A stretch of DNA of 64,000 bases, taken from Streptomyces djakartensis. GTDB lineage: Bacteria; Actinomycetota; Actinomycetes; Streptomycetales; Streptomycetaceae. The translations under genes and the position numbers were made by a program. A model generated the notes under the pieces. The model was not told the DNA's origin. It ran no database searches and saw only the letters and a program-made list of their open reading frames with translations. The stretch's first letter is position 1, and every line of letters starts with the position of its first letter. Location of the stretch: contig NZ_BMWE01000023.1 in assembly GCF_014651075.1 (NCBI RefSeq), positions 36,814 to 100,813 on the forward strand, given 5' to 3'. Positions 61,343 to 64,000 of the stretch are shown here, piece by piece.

Positions 61343-62371
61343 TCAGACCAGTTGGGGGAGCACCTCGGCCCCCAGCCGCCGTACGTTCTCCTCGGTCGCC
61401 GCCAGGTCTCCGGAGCCCTCCACGAGCAGGGCGAAGCGGGAGATGCCGGTCCGCTCGCTGGTCGCCGCCAGCCGGTCGGCGCACAGCCGCGGGGTGCCCA
61501 CCGGGTGCAGCCCGCAGAGCAGTTCGGTGTACGCCAGCGGGTCGCGCATCCGGCGCGCGCGCCCGTCGACCGTGACGTGCGCTTCCAGTCCCTGCTTCAG
61601 CCAGCCCGGCATCGCCTTCATCAGCGTTTCCGCCGCGTCGACCCGCCGGTCCGCGATCTGGCAGACGCCCGCCGACACATGGGACGCGCCGAGGATCTCC
61701 TCCGCCGGCCGGCCGCAGGCCCGCGCGTGCTGCCGCCACAGGGCGACCATCTCGGCCTTCTCCTCGTCTCCCACATGCATCCCGAGCAACATCGACAGGC
61801 CGCGCTCGGCGGCCAGCCGCACACTCGCCGGTGACGTGCAGGCGACGACGACCTCCGGCCCCGCGACCTCGTCCAGAGCCTCCGACGGCCGGGGCACCAC
61901 CGGGACTTCCCGGAAGCGGAAACGCTCCCCGTCGGCCGCGACGGACGGATCCCGCAGCCAGCGCACCAGGAGGTCCAGGGACTCCGGGAACCCCTTCTCG
62001 TACGCCTCCAGACCGGCGCCGAACACCTCGAGATCGACCCACGGGCCGCCGCGGCCGACCCCGAGCGTGAAACGGCCGCCGCTCGTGTGGTGCAGCAGCG
62101 CCGCCTGTTCGCCGAGGGTCACGGGGTGGGCGGTGGGCAGGACGCTGACCGCCGTACCGACCCGGATGCGGCGGGTCCGGCCCAGGAGCCAGGCGGCCAG
62201 TGTGACGGCCGACGGACACGTGCCGTACGGCACGAAGTGGTGCTCGGCCAGCCAGACCGTGTCGAGCCCGGCCTCCTCCGCCACCTCGGCCGAGCGGACC
62301 GCGCGGTGCAGCGCCTCTCCCTCACCCTGACCGGGGAACTGGGCCGCCAACACGAAACTTCCAACGCGCAT
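61343..62371 (-). CDS. LLM-class flavin-dependent oxidoreductase
   Basis: 342 residues from ATG 62371. Luciferase-like TIM barrel: N-terminal SFVLAAQFPGQGEGEALHRA, VWLAEHHFVPYG, the flavin-binding RIRVGTAVSVLPTAHPV and RFTLGVGRGG. Uses FMN or F420; substrate unknown. Upstream codons to 62911 have no family resemblance. Confidence 0.9.
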   Translation of the reverse strand: MRVGSFVLAAQFPGQGEGEALHRAVRSAEVAEEAGLDTVWLAEHHFVPYGTCPSAVTLAAWLLGRTRRIRVGTAVSVLPTAHPVTLGEQAALLHHTSGGRFTLGVGRGGPWVDLEVFGAGLEAYEKGFPESLDLLVRWLRDPSVAADGERFRFREVPVVPRPSEALDEVAGPEVVVACTSPASVRLAAERGLSMLLGMHVGDEEKAEMVALWRQHARACGRPAEEILGASHVSAGVCQIADRRVDAAETLMKAMPGWLKQGLEAHVTVDGRARRMRDPLAYTELLCGLHPVGTPRLCADRLAATSERTGISRFALLVEGSGDLAATEENVRRLGAEVLPQLV

Positions 62372-62650
62372 TGCTTTTCCTGCTTCCTTGGCTCCGACAC
62401 GGAGCTCCCCCACAGCGCATAACCGTCCGACACGTGCCGAGGACACGGCCGGGCGGAGTACTTTGCGGATTGTCTGCAGAATCGGCGGTGTTCCACGCGC
62501 CACTGCCGCGGCACCATGGGGCGACCCGGCGGGGAGGCCGCCTCGCCCGACGGGGGGACTTGGGACTGTCGGTGGCGTACGTGTACCCCCGTCCGCGCCG
62601 CGTAGGCTGGACGCGGCCCGTGCTCCCTGTATAGCCCCGAGAGGTGTCCC

Positions 62651-62983
62651 GTGTCCCCGCGTCGCAACCGACCCAAGGGTGCCGGTTCTTCCGGCCGGAG
62701 CGCCGAGGACGACCGCCCCGGACGCTACGGCGGCTGGCAGGCCTCGGAGGACTGGCGGGGCGAGAGCTGGAACGTGCGGCACGTGGCCGGCGCGAGCGCG
62801 CAGGGCAAGGCATACCGCTGCCCCGGCTGTGACCAGATGATCCCGGACGGTGTGCCGCACGTGGTGGCCTGGTCCGAGCACACGGGCGTCGACGACCGCC
62901 GGCACTGGCACAAGGCCTGCTGGAACGCGCGGGACCGCCGCACCCCGGGGGTGCGGCGGTCCCGTAACGCGCCGAGGTTCTGA
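62651..62983 (+). CDS. zinc-ribbon-like hypothetical protein
   Basis: 110 residues, GTG start. Basic N terminus, then CPGCDQMIPDGVPHVV and HWHKACW, together a possible Cys2-His-Cys zinc site. Often annotated as an ATP/GTP-binding protein in Streptomyces, but no P-loop is present. A terminator-like 16-bp inverted repeat lies inside the last 18 codons. Confidence 0.8.
   Translation: MSPRRNRPKGAGSSGRSAEDDRPGRYGGWQASEDWRGESWNVRHVAGASAQGKAYRCPGCDQMIPDGVPHVVAWSEHTGVDDRRHWHKACWNARDRRTPGVRRSRNAPRF
62931..62963. terminator. hairpin inside the 3' end of the zinc-ribbon gene
   Basis: GGGACCGCCGCACCCC at 62931-62946 and its complement at 62948-62963 (one base between) form a 33-bp near-perfect palindrome that overlaps the coding end at 62983. 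It can act as a terminator between the convergent genes. Confidence 0.7.
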
Positions 62984-62989
62984 GCGGAC

Positions 62990-63865
62990 TCAGACGTCCC
63001 GCTTCTCCAGCAGCGCGAAGGCGGCGGCGTACGCGACGGCCGTCACGCCGAGCATGATCCACAGCGGGTCCCAGCCGGACGGGCCGGACTCGCTGAGCGA
63101 GGCGGCGTAGAAGACACTGAGCTGGCTCGGGATCGAGTACTCGAACAGGGCGTCACGCACCGCCCTGAGGGACTCCGAGAACATGAACAGCGCGATCACG
63201 AGCGGAGCGAGCACGGCACCGACCATGAGGGTGATGGCGCCCGCGGAGTGCCGGATGACCGAGCCCATGGCCAGCGACAGCAGACCCAGCAGGGCGACGT
63301 ACAGCGCGACCCCGACCGTGCCCTTCAGCCATTCCCCGCCGGACGGCGACTTCACGCCGTCGCCCTCCAGCATGGCCATGTGCATGAAGGCGACGAGGGA
63401 CACGGACACCAGCGTCATCACGAACGCGACCAGGAAGAACACCACGGCCTTCGCCGCCAGCACCCGGCCGCGGCTCGGGCACGCGACCATCGTGGTGCGG
63501 ACCATGCCCGTGCCGTACTCGGAAGCCGTGGTCAGCACGCCGAGCGTGATGATGCACATGCTGCCGAGCAGCACACCGAAGAAGCCGAGGCCGAGCGGGC
63601 TCTCGCCCTCCAGAGTTGGGTCGGAGTTCGCCACCACCACTCCGGTCAGGGTGCCGATGCCGACCACGAGCAGGACGAACACGCCGAGCGTCCACATGGT
63701 GGAGCGCACCGACCTGATCTTCGTCCACTCGGAGGCGATGGCGTGCCCGAGGTGGGTGCGCACGACCGGGATCGGCGAGGTGTAGCCGGGGTACGTCGAG
63801 CCGGCACCGGGCGCCGCCTCCCAGCTGGGTGCGGCCTGCGGCATCTGGGGCTGGGAACTGCTCAT
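62990..63865 (-). CDS. ABC-2 family transporter permease
   Basis: 291 residues. A Pro/Gln-rich cytoplasmic N terminus, then six predicted membrane helices (TMWTLGVFVLLVVGIGTLTGV, GFFGVLLGSMCIITLGVL, VVFFLVAFVMTLVSVSLV and so on). The loop SEYGTGMVRTTMVACPSRGR is typical of actinobacterial ABC-2 permeases. It overlaps the upstream gene by ATGA, forming an ATPase-permease pair. Confidence 0.88.
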   Translation of the reverse strand: MSSSQPQMPQAAPSWEAAPGAGSTYPGYTSPIPVVRTHLGHAIASEWTKIRSVRSTMWTLGVFVLLVVGIGTLTGVVVANSDPTLEGESPLGLGFFGVLLGSMCIITLGVLTTASEYGTGMVRTTMVACPSRGRVLAAKAVVFFLVAFVMTLVSVSLVAFMHMAMLEGDGVKSPSGGEWLKGTVGVALYVALLGLLSLAMGSVIRHSAGAITLMVGAVLAPLVIALFMFSESLRAVRDALFEYSIPSQLSVFYAASLSESGPSGWDPLWIMLGVTAVAYAAAFALLEKRDV

Positions 63866-64000
63866 CGGGCGTCCTCGGGCTTGGTCAGATCGGAGGTCGG
63901 TGCGGAGCTCGGCGCGGCCGGCTGGGCGGGGGCGGCGGGCGCCGCGGGCGGCTGGGCCTGGCCGGCCGTGCCGGGGGCCTGGGGCGAGGGCTGCGCCGGC
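63862..64000 (-). CDS. C-terminal end of ABC transporter ATP-binding protein (partial)
   Basis: Only the last 45 codons are in the window. They encode an Ala/Pro/Gln-rich low-complexity tail ending TSDLTKPEDAR. The stop overlaps the permease start, and the layout of such pairs in Streptomyces makes this the ATPase component with a disordered C-terminal tail. The catalytic domain is outside the window, so the identity is inferred. Confidence 0.6.
   Translation of the reverse strand, partial: PAQPSPQAPGTAGQAQPPAAPAAPAQPAAPSSAPTSDLTKPEDAR

Overview
The window is a high-GC actinobacterial chromosome segment, almost certainly from Streptomyces. Coding sequence has strong third-position GC bias, and GTG and TTG starts are common. 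The right two thirds carries the conserved Streptomyces block nrtL-lysA-hom-thrC-thrB-rho-(protease)-LCP-rpmE-prfA-prmC-tsaC-(LMW-PTP-like)-glyA-wecA-atpIBEFHAGDC, then a chitinase, a two-component system, a cobalamin adenosyltransferase, an ABC exporter with its TetR regulator, nucS and others.

Layout. (1) 1-12.5 kb is an accessory region: a receiver-like membrane protein, an ORF broken by an in-frame TGA, an aminoglycoside-phosphotransferase-fold protein, a large XRE regulator divergent from a small operon (PrimPol-like protein plus two tandemly duplicated small proteins), small hypotheticals, an AT-richer HNH protein with eight zinc knuckles lying between imperfect direct repeats, a HIT protein, a DUF5677-type protein and a secreted I36-like inhibitor. 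The HNH and DUF5677 genes contain rare TTA codons. (2) 12.5-19.1 kb is the core of an integrated actinomycete integrative and conjugative element of the pSAM2 type: a GntR/KorSA-like repressor, an activator-like protein, an FtsK/TraB-type translocase, a small Spd-like membrane protein, two small ORFs, an HUH-type replication initiator, an excisionase and a tyrosine integrase. The integrase lies against the 3' end of a tRNA-Arg(CCG) gene. I found no left attachment site, so it is open whether region (1) belongs to the element. (3) 19.4-47.4 kb is core housekeeping: aspartate-family amino acid synthesis, transcription termination (Rho), translation termination and its methylation, tRNA t6A synthesis, one-carbon metabolism, lipid-linked sugar synthesis and the whole F1Fo ATP synthase operon. 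(4) 47.4-64 kb holds secreted chitin degradation with a recognisable DasR-like promoter, signalling, antibiotic-type ABC export, acyl metabolism, mismatch-specific DNA cleavage (NucS) and a further ABC-2 transporter that runs off the right edge.

The points most worth a second look are: the zinc-knuckle array HNH protein and the direct repeats around it; the twin 15-bp palindromes that appear to form the KorSA switch; an LMW phosphatase-like protein whose nucleophilic Cys is Ser; an SHMT paralogue with the active-site Tyr-Tyr pair changed to His-His; the catalytic-core-less ArgS relative NrtL with two minisatellites upstream; and the PrimPol operon with duplicated small proteins. All calls come from reading the sequence; no database search was run.
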